From assembly GCA_964475115.1 (NCBI GenBank), contig CAYYVJ010000104.1, positions 1 to 6,443 of the forward strand: a stretch of DNA of 6,443 nt. The letters run 5' to 3'. Made by a program: the position numbers and the translations under genes. This document shows, in pieces, positions 1-6,345 of the stretch; position 1 is the first letter of the stretch, and every line of letters begins with the position of its first letter. Under the pieces are notes generated by a model. That model saw nothing but the letters and a program-made list of their open reading frames with translations, searched no databases and was not told the origin of the DNA. Origin of the DNA: CAYYVJ01 sp964475115. Its GTDB lineage: Bacteria; Bacillota; Clostridia; Lachnospirales; Lachnospiraceae.

Positions 1-26
1 AAGGTTCTTGAAACTAAATATCAGGC

Positions 27-34
27 AAGGAGAG
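27..34 (+). promoter_or_regulatory. Ribosome binding site setting the start of the AraC-type regulator
   Basis: AAGGAGAG lies 6 bases before the ATG at 41 and is a near-consensus Shine-Dalgarno sequence. The same frame can be opened upstream at a TTG at position 8, but that codon would put this motif inside the coding sequence. The ATG at 41 (or the adjacent GTG at 38) is therefore preferred. The promoter of the gene lies outside the window or within its first 26 bases, where none is recognisable. Confidence 0.8.
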
Positions 35-40
35 AAAGTG

Positions 41-2365
41 ATGTCATCAAAAGTCCCTAAGTCTAAATATAGAAAACAAATTTTGTGGTATTTACTTATT
101 GCCTCTATTCTTCCTGTACTTGTACTTGGTGTATATTCCTATTACACCTATATTTCTGGAATAACCAATCGTGTAAATGAATCTACGGAAGCATCCTTAC
201 GCCAAGTGCAAATTAGTGTTGATAATGTTGAAGAGAGTATTCGGAAAAACTATTTGGAAATTGTAGAATCAAATGAAATAAAGTGGCTTGTAGATACAGA
301 TATTCGCTATTCTGATTATGCAGAATTGAAAGAAGCGACTAGCAAAATCACTGGACCAGTTTACTTGAGTGAGTATATTAGTCAATATACTTTTGTTAAT
401 CTTGAGACGGACTGGGTTTTATCCAATTATGGTATGGCCCCTTTTAATGATATTATTAATAAAGAGGATTTTAAAGAATTCTTTTATAATCATAATGAAG
501 CAGGGCGTATCTTTTGGCTTAATAGAGTTGGAGAAGAAAAAGAAATATATCTAGATAAACGAACATTTATTAATACAGATAATCTTTCTTTAATTCTTAA
601 GCTTCCATTGGTTAGAGAACAATATTCTAGTATGTTGATTGTGTCTATTCACAAAGATAATTTTGAAAATTTGATGAAAAATAGTATTGGTAATGGTAAT
701 ATTACGGTTCTAGATAATAATGGAAAGATTCTCTATACAGACAGCAGTAATAAAGTGATAGGAGAGTTTTGTGAAGATAATGTTGAATACATAAAAACTT
801 TATCTAGGGCAAAAGAAATTCGTCTAGAAGACAACTCAAGTTATAATTTCATGTCTACTGTTTCTCCTGTAAGTGGCTGGACCTATGTTGCCAGTTATAA
901 CATGAATTTAGTTAATGAAGGTGCAATAGGAATCTTAGCTGTTATGATTTTTCTGGTAATTATAGTGGTAATGATCGTGTTTATCATTAGAATAGGAACC
1001 AGGAAGATTTACGAACCAGTATTACATTTGGCACGCCATATGGGAAATGGGAATCAAATAGATTCTGATATGCAGATGGAAGACGAATTTACTTATATTG
1101 AAACCAAGTTTGATAGTTTAGTGGATAGTAAGTCTAATTTAGAAAATCTAGTAAGTAAGCAAAAGGAACAATTGGGAGAGCTGCTTGTATTACGATTGAT
1201 TCGCGGAGAATTAACTAAAGGTGTAATTGACGAAAAGATTAAAATGTTGGGTATTGAACTAAAGGAGAATATGTGCCTGATTGCAGCGATTTGCAGGTAT
1301 CAGAGTGAGACTGAGGATAAAGAAAACACAGAGCAGGATATCGTTCGTATGGATGTTGTGGCGAGTATGCCAGAGAGTATTAGAGAAAAGTTGATATTTC
1401 CCGTGATTGATAATGCAAGAGCAATTATTATGGTAGTTGGAAATGATGATATAGGTAAGCTAGATGAAAGCATATTTGAAATACATAAGCTTCTATCTGA
1501 TTTTGTAAAAGAAAAATACAATTATGTTATTAATTCTGGAATTAGTCAAAGTTTTGACAATTTGGAAAAGTTTCATATTGCATATAGAGAAGGTATTGAA
1601 GCGTTAAAAAATAGTTCTATTTTTGAAAATACCGAATCAGAAGAAACAGCTTCAGATAATATTAGTTTTTATTCAGACATTGCTCTTTCTAAAGAGGGAA
1701 ATTATTCTTATGAACAGATAATAGAGAGAAGAATGAAAGAAGCAGTTGATAATTGTGATAAAATAACAGCATATGAATTGTTAGATGAATTTTTAGACAG
1801 CATCAATGGTAAAGGTTTCACAAATAATGAGAGATATTTTTCTCTACATAGAATGATGGTTGCGATTATTTTGGTAGCCACTACAGCTGGATTATTTGTA
1901 GATGGTATTTTTGGTGGAGATGAATATAATATCTTTCTGAAGTTTAATCAAATATATGATTCTGAAAAGTTAAAAGGATTTTTCAAACATAAATTAATAT
2001 CCCCAATCATTGCGCGTTTGAGTGATTTTCGAAAGAGCAATTCGGAAGTTATCTTTGATAAGATCAAGAAAATTATTAGTGAAGCAAAAGGCGATATTAC
2101 TTTAGCTGAATGTGCTGATATGATGGGATATCATCCTAGTTATCTTTGGAAAATAATGAAAACTAAAGTAGACATGAGTTTTACAGATTATGTTGCCTTG
2201 GAAAAAATGAGGGTAGCTAAGGAAATGCTGTTAAAAACTAATTTATCAGTAGCAGAAATTGCATCTAAGTTAAACTATACTAATACTCAAAATTTTATTC
2301 GATTTTTTAGTAAGCATGAACATACTACGCCAGGTAAGTATAGAAAAGAAAATAGAGAAGAATAA
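41..2365 (+). CDS. Membrane-anchored AraC-family transcriptional regulator (YesN-like, extracytoplasmic Cache-type sensor)
   Basis: A 774-residue one-component sensor-regulator, inferred to control the sugar importer downstream. Seen: a basic N-terminus, then a membrane segment at about residues 14-36; an extracytoplasmic region at about 37-293; a second membrane segment at about 294-320 (AIGILAVMIFLVIIVVMIVF); and a short HAMP-like linker beginning RKIYEPV. A likely coiled-coil follows at about 349-391, ending LLVLRLIRGEL, a signature of YesN-type proteins. The extracytoplasmic part contains ITVLDNNGKILYTD (221-234), typical of the membrane-proximal half of double-Cache domains. Residues about 405-545 resemble the degenerate GGDEF-like middle domain of this family (GISQSFDNLEKFHIAYREG at 500-518). 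The C-terminal 100 residues hold two helix-turn-helix motifs, LAECADMMGYHPSYLWKIM (688-706) and VAEIASKLNYTNTQNFIRFF (737-756), then the AraC-type ending TTPGKYR. There is no histidine kinase or receiver domain. Its own terminator follows, so it is transcribed separately from the transporter. The family call is firm; the ligand is unknown. Confidence 0.93.
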   Translation: MSSKVPKSKYRKQILWYLLIASILPVLVLGVYSYYTYISGITNRVNESTEASLRQVQISVDNVEESIRKNYLEIVESNEIKWLVDTDIRYSDYAELKEATSKITGPVYLSEYISQYTFVNLETDWVLSNYGMAPFNDIINKEDFKEFFYNHNEAGRIFWLNRVGEEKEIYLDKRTFINTDNLSLILKLPLVREQYSSMLIVSIHKDNFENLMKNSIGNGNITVLDNNGKILYTDSSNKVIGEFCEDNVEYIKTLSRAKEIRLEDNSSYNFMSTVSPVSGWTYVASYNMNLVNEGAIGILAVMIFLVIIVVMIVFIIRIGTRKIYEPVLHLARHMGNGNQIDSDMQMEDEFTYIETKFDSLVDSKSNLENLVSKQKEQLGELLVLRLIRGELTKGVIDEKIKMLGIELKENMCLIAAICRYQSETEDKENTEQDIVRMDVVASMPESIREKLIFPVIDNARAIIMVVGNDDIGKLDESIFEIHKLLSDFVKEKYNYVINSGISQSFDNLEKFHIAYREGIEALKNSSIFENTESEETASDNISFYSDIALSKEGNYSYEQIIERRMKEAVDNCDKITAYELLDEFLDSINGKGFTNNERYFSLHRMMVAIILVATTAGLFVDGIFGGDEYNIFLKFNQIYDSEKLKGFFKHKLISPIIARLSDFRKSNSEVIFDKIKKIISEAKGDITLAECADMMGYHPSYLWKIMKTKVDMSFTDYVALEKMRVAKEMLLKTNLSVAEIASKLNYTNTQNFIRFFSKHEHTTPGKYRKENREE

Positions 2366-2391
2366 GGAAATAAAGAGAATATATAGAGTAT

Positions 2392-2436
2392 AAAAAGGGA
2401 GAACAATATGTAATAGCGATTGTTCTTTCTTTTTTT
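2392..2436 (+). terminator. Rho-independent terminator after the AraC-type regulator
   Basis: The arm AGAACAAT (2400-2407) pairs exactly with ATTGTTCT (2419-2426) around an 11-base loop. The pairing can extend outward, with two G-U pairs, to 16 bp in total: 2392-2407 with 2419-2434. The T-rich tract TTTCTTTTTTT (2426-2436) forms the release tract on the plus strand. The matching A-run on the left would supply a T-run in the opposite direction, although no minus-strand gene ends here. It starts 26 bases after the regulator's stop codon. Confidence 0.82.
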
Positions 2437-2444
2437 ACTAAATA

Positions 2445-2520
2445 TAAAATAATCATTAAATTTATATAAAGTTTTTTATGGAAAGAAAAAGAGTATTTTG
2501 TGCATATTTTAAAATAATCA
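2445..2520. repeat. Pair of 11-bp direct repeats (TAAAATAATCA), possible regulator sites
   Basis: TAAAATAATCA occurs exactly at 2445-2455 and again at 2510-2520, with starts 65 bases apart, close to six helical turns. Both copies lie upstream of the candidate transporter promoter. AraC-family regulators usually bind pairs of directly repeated sites, so these are candidate binding sites for the regulator encoded just upstream. That is inference: the motif is AT-rich in an AT-rich region and chance similarity is possible. Confidence 0.3.
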
Positions 2521-2547
2521 AAGGTTTCGAGGTTGATTTAAGGCATT

Positions 2548-2676
2548 ATGAACAAAATGAAAGATATTGATTATTGTATTTCATTAGGTGCAATGATATC
2601 ATTTGACTATAAAGAGAGGGATTTTACAGCAAGTATTATCCAAAAACAACAAAAACATAAAAATAAAGGGAGGTAG
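2548..2676 (+). CDS. Possible 42-residue small ORF / leader peptide, doubtful
   Basis: An ATG at 2548 opens 42 codons ending at TAG 2674-2676, two bases before the ATG of the first permease. The peptide begins MNKMKDIDYCISLGAMISF and ends in a basic, Gln/Lys-rich tail (IIQKQQKHKNKGR). There is no signal peptide, clear membrane helix or recognised family. A weak TAAGG motif lies 4 bases before the ATG. If translated, ribosomes would finish on the permease's ribosome binding site, so it could couple or tune permease translation. Against it: the best promoter candidate lies inside it, the RBS is poor, and an open frame of this size can occur by chance. Confidence 0.15.
   Translation: MNKMKDIDYCISLGAMISFDYKERDFTASIIQKQQKHKNKGR
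2574..2602 (+). promoter_or_regulatory. Candidate extended -10 promoter for the sugar transporter operon
   Basis: TTGTAT (2574-2579) as a weak -35 is followed by a 17-base spacer and TATCAT (2597-2602), one mismatch from the -10 consensus. The TGA just before it gives an extended -10 (TGATATCAT). Transcription would start near 2608-2610, leaving a leader of about 70 bases before the permease ATG. The -10 is embedded in the perfect palindrome AATGATATCATT (2592-2603), which could serve as an operator. It is placed by eye, without experimental support. Confidence 0.42.
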
Positions 2677-2678
2677 TT

Positions 2679-3623
2679 ATGGACCAGACAAAAAAGGTAA
2701 AAATTCCAAAGATAAGAAAAGATAAATTTGGAAAATATTTTAGACAGCATTACCTACTATACTTAATGCTATTACCAGGAGTGATATATTTTATACTCTT
2801 TAAGTACATACCTATGGGTGGAATTGCTATAGCATTTCAAAATTATAGCCCATACTTGGGCATCTCTGAGAGCCAGTGGGTAGGACTCATGCATTTTAAG
2901 AATTTCTTTGCAGGGCAAGATTTTGGAAAGTTATTGATGAATACATTAGCGATTTCATTTTTAAACTTAATGTTTTATTTTCCAATGCCAATCATTATTG
3001 CATTATTCTTAAATGAAATAAAACATCCTCTATATAAGAAGACAATACAAACCTTAGTTTATATTCCTCATTTTGTGTCTATGGTAGTTGTTGCCAGTTT
3101 GACTTATACTCTTTTAAATGAAGGAGATGGTATTGTAAATCAGGTGATAGAGACGCTAACTGGAAAGACAATTCCATTTTTATCTACTCCTAAATATTTT
3201 AGACCAATGATTATAGGCCAGAGTATTTGGAAAGAGACTGGATACGGTACAATCATTTTCCTAGCAGCACTTGCAGGTGTAGACATTCAGCTTTATGAGG
3301 CAGCAAAGGTAGATGGAGCGGGTAGATGGAAACAGATGTGGCATATTACACTTCCTTCTATAAAAGGTACGATTATTGTAATGTTAATTCTAAGAGTAGG
3401 TTCTATTCTTAATACAGGATTTGAACAAATTTATTTAATGACAAACTCATTAAATCGTTCTGTAGCAGATGTGTTTGATACGTTTGTATATCGTGTGGGT
3501 ATTACACAAGGTTCATTTTCTTATAGTACTGCAGTTGGTTTGTTTAAAGGCATCGTTGGAACGGTAATGGTACTCTCTACAAACTGGTTTGCTAAAAAGA
3601 TGGGTGAATCAGGAATTTACTAA
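2679..3623 (+). CDS. Sugar ABC transporter permease, LplB-like (CUT1 family)
   Basis: A 314-residue integral membrane subunit of an oligosaccharide importer, inferred to form a heterodimeric channel with the next gene's product. Six membrane segments are visible at about residues 26-53, 86-112, 127-147, 176-197, 228-248 and 283-304. The cytoplasmic EAA loop that docks the ATPase is intact, starting EAAKVDGAGRWKQMW at 207 and reaching the conserved LP at 225-226. The N-terminus is strongly basic. The stretch LLPGVIYFILFKYIPMGG and the end MGESGIY are characteristic of the LplB/YteP branch found with LipO-type binding proteins. The start is set by GGGAGG (2668-2673), 5 bases before the ATG. The next permease follows after 24 bases, so the two are cotranscribed. 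Length and motifs are normal for the family. The substrate is unknown; LplB-type systems include transporters for complex plant oligosaccharides such as rhamnogalacturonan fragments. Confidence 0.93.
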   Translation: MDQTKKVKIPKIRKDKFGKYFRQHYLLYLMLLPGVIYFILFKYIPMGGIAIAFQNYSPYLGISESQWVGLMHFKNFFAGQDFGKLLMNTLAISFLNLMFYFPMPIIIALFLNEIKHPLYKKTIQTLVYIPHFVSMVVVASLTYTLLNEGDGIVNQVIETLTGKTIPFLSTPKYFRPMIIGQSIWKETGYGTIIFLAALAGVDIQLYEAAKVDGAGRWKQMWHITLPSIKGTIIVMLILRVGSILNTGFEQIYLMTNSLNRSVADVFDTFVYRVGITQGSFSYSTAVGLFKGIVGTVMVLSTNWFAKKMGESGIY

Positions 3624-3647
3624 TAGAAATGAAAGGAGTGAAAATGA

Positions 3648-4586
3648 ATGGCAACTACTGCAACTACTACACCTTCAGATAAGTTGGTGTATAACAAACA
3701 TAAGAAAATTAAAGGTAGACTGAGTACGCGTGTTACAGATTGGATCATTTATTTGTTCTTAGGAATCATGGCACTATTTACCGTGGCACCATTTTTATAT
3801 GTTACAGCAGGTTCTTTAGCTACTGAAAAGGAACTTACAGAAAGAGCATTTTTTATGATACCAAGAGATATTTCTTTTAATGCATACCAGTACATTTGGA
3901 AAACTGGAACAATTTTTAAAGGGTTAAGGAATTCATTAATTGTTACGATTTTTGGAACAATGATAAATATGGTTTTTACAACAACTTTTGCGTATCCATT
4001 GTCTAAAAAGGACTTCAGAGGTAGAAATGTAGTTTTAAATCTTGTTATTGTGACGATGCTTTTCTCTGGTGGCATGATACCCTCCTATTTGTTAATTCGT
4101 AATTTAGGCTGGTTGGATTCTTATTTAGCTATTACCGTACCAGGTGCGATTAGTGCGTTTAACATGATTATTGTAAAAAACTTCTTCCAAGAACTTCCAG
4201 TAGAACTAGAAGAGGCTGCAAGAATTGATGGATGTAGTGACTTTGGTATTTTTAGAAAAATTGTGTTACCACTTTCTAAACCTGTTTTAGCTTCTATCGG
4301 TTTGTTTTACGCCGTAGGACATTGGAATGATTACTTTGGTGCTATGATCTATTTGAATTCAAATACAAAATATACGGTACAAATGATTTTAAGACAGATT
4401 GTGTTGATGGCACAAGGAATACAAACAGATGGTACTATGATTGATTATAATATGGCAGGTCCACCACCAGATCAATCAGTTAAAATGGCAGCAACAGTAG
4501 TGGCTACCGTACCAATTTTATTGGTATATCCTTTCTTACAAAAACACTTTGCAAAAGGTGTTATGGTAGGTTCGGTTAAGGGCTAA
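3648..4586 (+). CDS. Carbohydrate ABC transporter permease, YtcP/AraQ-like (CUT1 family)
   Basis: A 312-residue partner permease of the importer. Membrane segments are visible at about residues 31-53, 95-117, 128-148, 160-180, 212-232 and 280-297. The EAA loop is intact, starting EAARIDGCSDFGIFRK at 189 and reaching the conserved LP at 208-209; it contacts the nucleotide-binding subunit. GGMIPSYLLIRNLGW (141-155) and the C-terminal GVMVGSVKG are typical of the YtcP group that pairs with LplB-like permeases. AAAGGAG (3632-3638) lies 9 bases before the ATG. An overlapping ATG at 3644 is in another frame and is not the start. The N-terminus MATTATTTPS is low-complexity, partly from a 9-bp tandem duplication (3651-3668), and was probably gained without functional consequence. 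It is followed by a 93-base gap and the binding protein, giving the order permease-permease-lipoprotein. Confidence 0.93.
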   Translation: MATTATTTPSDKLVYNKHKKIKGRLSTRVTDWIIYLFLGIMALFTVAPFLYVTAGSLATEKELTERAFFMIPRDISFNAYQYIWKTGTIFKGLRNSLIVTIFGTMINMVFTTTFAYPLSKKDFRGRNVVLNLVIVTMLFSGGMIPSYLLIRNLGWLDSYLAITVPGAISAFNMIIVKNFFQELPVELEEAARIDGCSDFGIFRKIVLPLSKPVLASIGLFYAVGHWNDYFGAMIYLNSNTKYTVQMILRQIVLMAQGIQTDGTMIDYNMAGPPPDQSVKMAATVVATVPILLVYPFLQKHFAKGVMVGSVKG

Positions 4587-4613
4587 TGCTCCATAGGAAA
4601 GGCACTAGTAAAT

Positions 4614-4650
4614 CAACAATCACAGCCAATTAAATGGTATGTGTTAGTTG
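4614..4650 (+). promoter_or_regulatory. Imperfect stem-loop between second permease and binding-protein genes
   Basis: The RNA can fold as CAAC (4614-4617) with GTTG (4647-4650), one A-T pair, CACA (4621-4624) with TGTG (4640-4643), and CCA (4626-4628) with TGG (4635-4637). These pairs are separated by small mismatches and bulges, and the loop is ATTAAA. No T-tract follows, so it is not a standard terminator. Between importer genes such a hairpin could stabilise or help process the message so that the binding protein is made in excess. The structure was drawn by hand and the function is inferred. Confidence 0.35.
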
Positions 4651-4653
4651 CAA

Positions 4654-4659
4654 TATAAT
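4654..4659 (+). promoter_or_regulatory. Perfect TATAAT box before the binding-protein gene, possible weak internal promoter
   Basis: An exact -10 consensus hexamer lies 20 bases before the binding-protein ATG. The best -35 at an acceptable distance is only TTAAAT (4630-4635, spacer 18), and there is no adjacent extended -10 TG. Transcription would start near 4666, leaving a very short leader that just includes the GGGAGG ribosome binding site. In sequence this AT-rich the hexamer may be accidental. Confidence 0.22.
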
Positions 4660-4679
4660 TTATATTAGGGAGGAAAAAA

Positions 4680-6275
4680 ATGAGAACAAAAAAAGTATTA
4701 GCAGTAATGATTGCATCTACAATTGTTATGGGCTCACTAGCTGGATGTGGTGGGAATAGTAGCAAAAATGCAGAGACAACAAAGGAAGCACAAGGTAGTA
4801 CACAGAGTGGAGAAGCAACAGCAGAGGCTCCAGCAGGCCCGGGAAAAGTAAGTTTTATGACTTTTGACTTCTCAGGTCAAGCTATGACTGGTGAATATGC
4901 AGAAGATGTACTTAACCATATTGAAGAATATACAAATACAGAATTAGATTTAAGATTAGTTCCAAGTGATAGCTATGATGACAAGTTAAGCTTAACTCTT
5001 GCATCTGGTGATGATATGCCAATGATTATCACAGCTGGAAGCTTTAATGCAAATATTGTTAATAATGCAAGAGCAGGTGCTTTCTGGGAATTAGATGAAT
5101 TCATCTATGATGCAGAAAAATATCCAAATCTTTCTCAATCGATTCCTGCAGTTAATGATAGTATTTCTGTAGATGGTAAACTATATGGTGTATATAGAAT
5201 GAGAGATTTAGGGCGTCAAGGTCTTGGATATCGCCATGACTGGGCAGAAAAGTTAGGTCTTGGAGTTCCAGAAACAATCGATGACATTTATGAAATGATG
5301 TATCAAATGACATATGGAGATCCAGATGGAAATGGTAAGGATGATACTTATGGTGTTAACCTATGTAAATATACAGGACCTCTAAATATTATGCAAACCT
5401 GGTTTGGTGTAGGAAATGGATGGGCTGAAGCAGGGGATGGTTCTTTAGTACCTGTTCATATGACTCCAGAATACAAAGAGGCTCTTGATTGGTTTAAAAA
5501 GATTTATGATGATGGTTTAATCGCAAAAGATTGGGCAGTTCGTGATACTGCTACATGGGATTTAGATAATAAAAATGGTGTTGCTGGTATGTTTATAGAC
5601 GTACTTGATGGTTCTAGAAGAATTTGGGATTACTACGAAACAAATCAAATTCCAAGTGTTGCTAAAGATGGAGAAATAGCTTCTATGAATCTTGTAGGAG
5701 CGATAGCAAAAGAAGCTGGAGCGGAACCAAAAACATTAGCTACATCTGGATATAATGGATTTTTCACAATTACAAAAGGTGGAGCTAAAACAGAAGCTGA
5801 TGTAGAAGCAGCATTACATTTCTTAGATAAAATGTGTGATGATGAAATGTTAATTACTACAGGTTATGGTCTTGAAGGAATTCACTGGGAGCGTGACGCA
5901 GATGGAGTATATGTAAATCTTAAAGAAGGCGATGATACAGCACAATATTCTTACGCTGGTATGAATCAAGTAGTACCTTATATTCCAACAAGTCAAATAA
6001 CTGGTCTTAAATTTAATCAGACAGATAGACTTAAATTAGAGCTTGCTATTAAAAAAGATAATGAAAAATATGCAGTAACAAATCCTGCAGCAGCTTTATT
6101 AATTAACTCTGAAACATATACATTAAATGGTGGTAACTTAGATACAATCATCGAAGATGCTAGAACACAGTACATCGTAGGACAAATCGATGAAGCTGGT
6201 TTACAAGCAGCTTGGGATCTATGGTATTCAACAGGTGGAGAAGCTGTAATTAAAGAAGTAAATGTAGCAAGATAA
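4680..6275 (+). CDS. Extracellular sugar-binding lipoprotein of ABC transporter, LipO-like
   Basis: A 531-residue cell-surface lipoprotein that captures the substrate and delivers it to the permease pair. Seen: a lipoprotein signal peptide MRTKKVLAVMIASTIVMGSL with lipobox L20-A21-G22 and lipidated Cys23, then a flexible Ser/Thr/Ala/Glu-rich linker to about residue 53. The mature domain has family 1 binding-protein features: LTLASGDDMPMIIT (105-118), YGVYRMRDLGRQGLGYRHDW (169-188) and KLGLGVPETIDDIY (191-204). DPDGNGKDDTYG (214-225) is an EF-hand-like calcium loop common in LipO proteins. The length is usual for LipO (about 500-550), larger than maltose-type binding proteins. GGGAGG (4668-4673) lies 6 bases before the ATG. 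The gene ends 21 bases before a strong hairpin. Coming last, after the permeases, fits LplB-YtcP-LipO operons. The ligand is not predictable from the sequence; a plant-derived oligosaccharide is plausible. Confidence 0.94.
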   Translation: MRTKKVLAVMIASTIVMGSLAGCGGNSSKNAETTKEAQGSTQSGEATAEAPAGPGKVSFMTFDFSGQAMTGEYAEDVLNHIEEYTNTELDLRLVPSDSYDDKLSLTLASGDDMPMIITAGSFNANIVNNARAGAFWELDEFIYDAEKYPNLSQSIPAVNDSISVDGKLYGVYRMRDLGRQGLGYRHDWAEKLGLGVPETIDDIYEMMYQMTYGDPDGNGKDDTYGVNLCKYTGPLNIMQTWFGVGNGWAEAGDGSLVPVHMTPEYKEALDWFKKIYDDGLIAKDWAVRDTATWDLDNKNGVAGMFIDVLDGSRRIWDYYETNQIPSVAKDGEIASMNLVGAIAKEAGAEPKTLATSGYNGFFTITKGGAKTEADVEAALHFLDKMCDDEMLITTGYGLEGIHWERDADGVYVNLKEGDDTAQYSYAGMNQVVPYIPTSQITGLKFNQTDRLKLELAIKKDNEKYAVTNPAAALLINSETYTLNGGNLDTIIEDARTQYIVGQIDEAGLQAAWDLWYSTGGEAVIKEVNVAR

Positions 6276-6282
6276 GTTTTGT

Positions 6283-6329
6283 AAATAAAAAGATATAATA
6301 ATGGGGGACCGCAAAGGTCCCCCATTATT
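6283..6329. terminator. Bidirectional terminator between convergent genes
   Basis: AATAATGGGGGACC (6297-6310) pairs perfectly over 14 bp with GGTCCCCCATTATT (6316-6329) around the five-base loop GCAAA. On the minus strand the stem is followed by a clear U-tract (TCTTTTTATTT, complement of 6283-6293), so it is a classical terminator for the gene entering from the right. On the plus strand only the weak ATTATT end follows, so plus-strand release may be less efficient, or the hairpin may mainly protect the binding-protein message end. It lies 21 bases after the lipoprotein stop and 16 bases beyond the opposing gene's stop. Confidence 0.85.
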
Positions 6330-6345
6330 GACTATTGAAAGCGTT

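Larger units (their letters stand above)
2366..2678. other. Regulatory intergenic region between regulator and transporter operon
   Basis: This 313-base AT-rich gap separates two same-strand genes and contains no recognisable conserved protein gene. In order it holds a Rho-independent terminator (2392-2436), an 11-bp sequence repeated directly at 2445-2455 and 2510-2520, and a 12-bp palindrome TATTTTAAAATA at 2505-2516 that overlaps the second copy. After these come a 42-codon open frame (2548-2676), a candidate promoter at 2574-2602 with its -10 inside a perfect palindrome, and an A-rich leader ending in a strong ribosome binding site AAAGGGAGG (2665-2673). The terminator plus a separate promoter means the transporter can be regulated independently of the regulator gene. 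No riboswitch fold was recognised. Confidence 0.6.

Noticed and set aside
8..40. TTG at position 8 as an upstream start for the AraC-type regulator, adding 11 residues
   Set aside because: No ribosome binding site is placed for it, and the strong AAGGAGAG motif sits properly for the ATG at 41, inside the supposed extension.
369..554. 61-codon plus-strand frame overlapping the regulator's sensor region
   Set aside because: It is an out-of-frame shadow of the regulator with no ribosome binding site or family features.
1300..1521. 73-codon minus-strand frame inside the regulator gene
   Set aside because: It is antisense to the conserved GGDEF-like middle region and its low-complexity Ser/Ile-rich translation looks non-coding.
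2503..2608. Search for other promoters upstream of the transporter, such as TAAAAT at 2510 and TATAAA at 2608
   Set aside because: Neither has a -35-like hexamer at 16-18 bases; the extended -10 at 2594-2602 is better.
3749..4075. 108-codon open frame on the minus strand inside the second permease gene
   Set aside because: It overlaps fully with a strongly supported permease, has no family resemblance, and is the expected shadow of a hydrophobic, AT-rich gene.
6017..6325. 102-codon minus-strand frame over the end of the binding-protein gene
   Set aside because: It would start within the terminator hairpin and run antisense through the conserved lipoprotein; there is no recognisable protein and no ribosome binding site.
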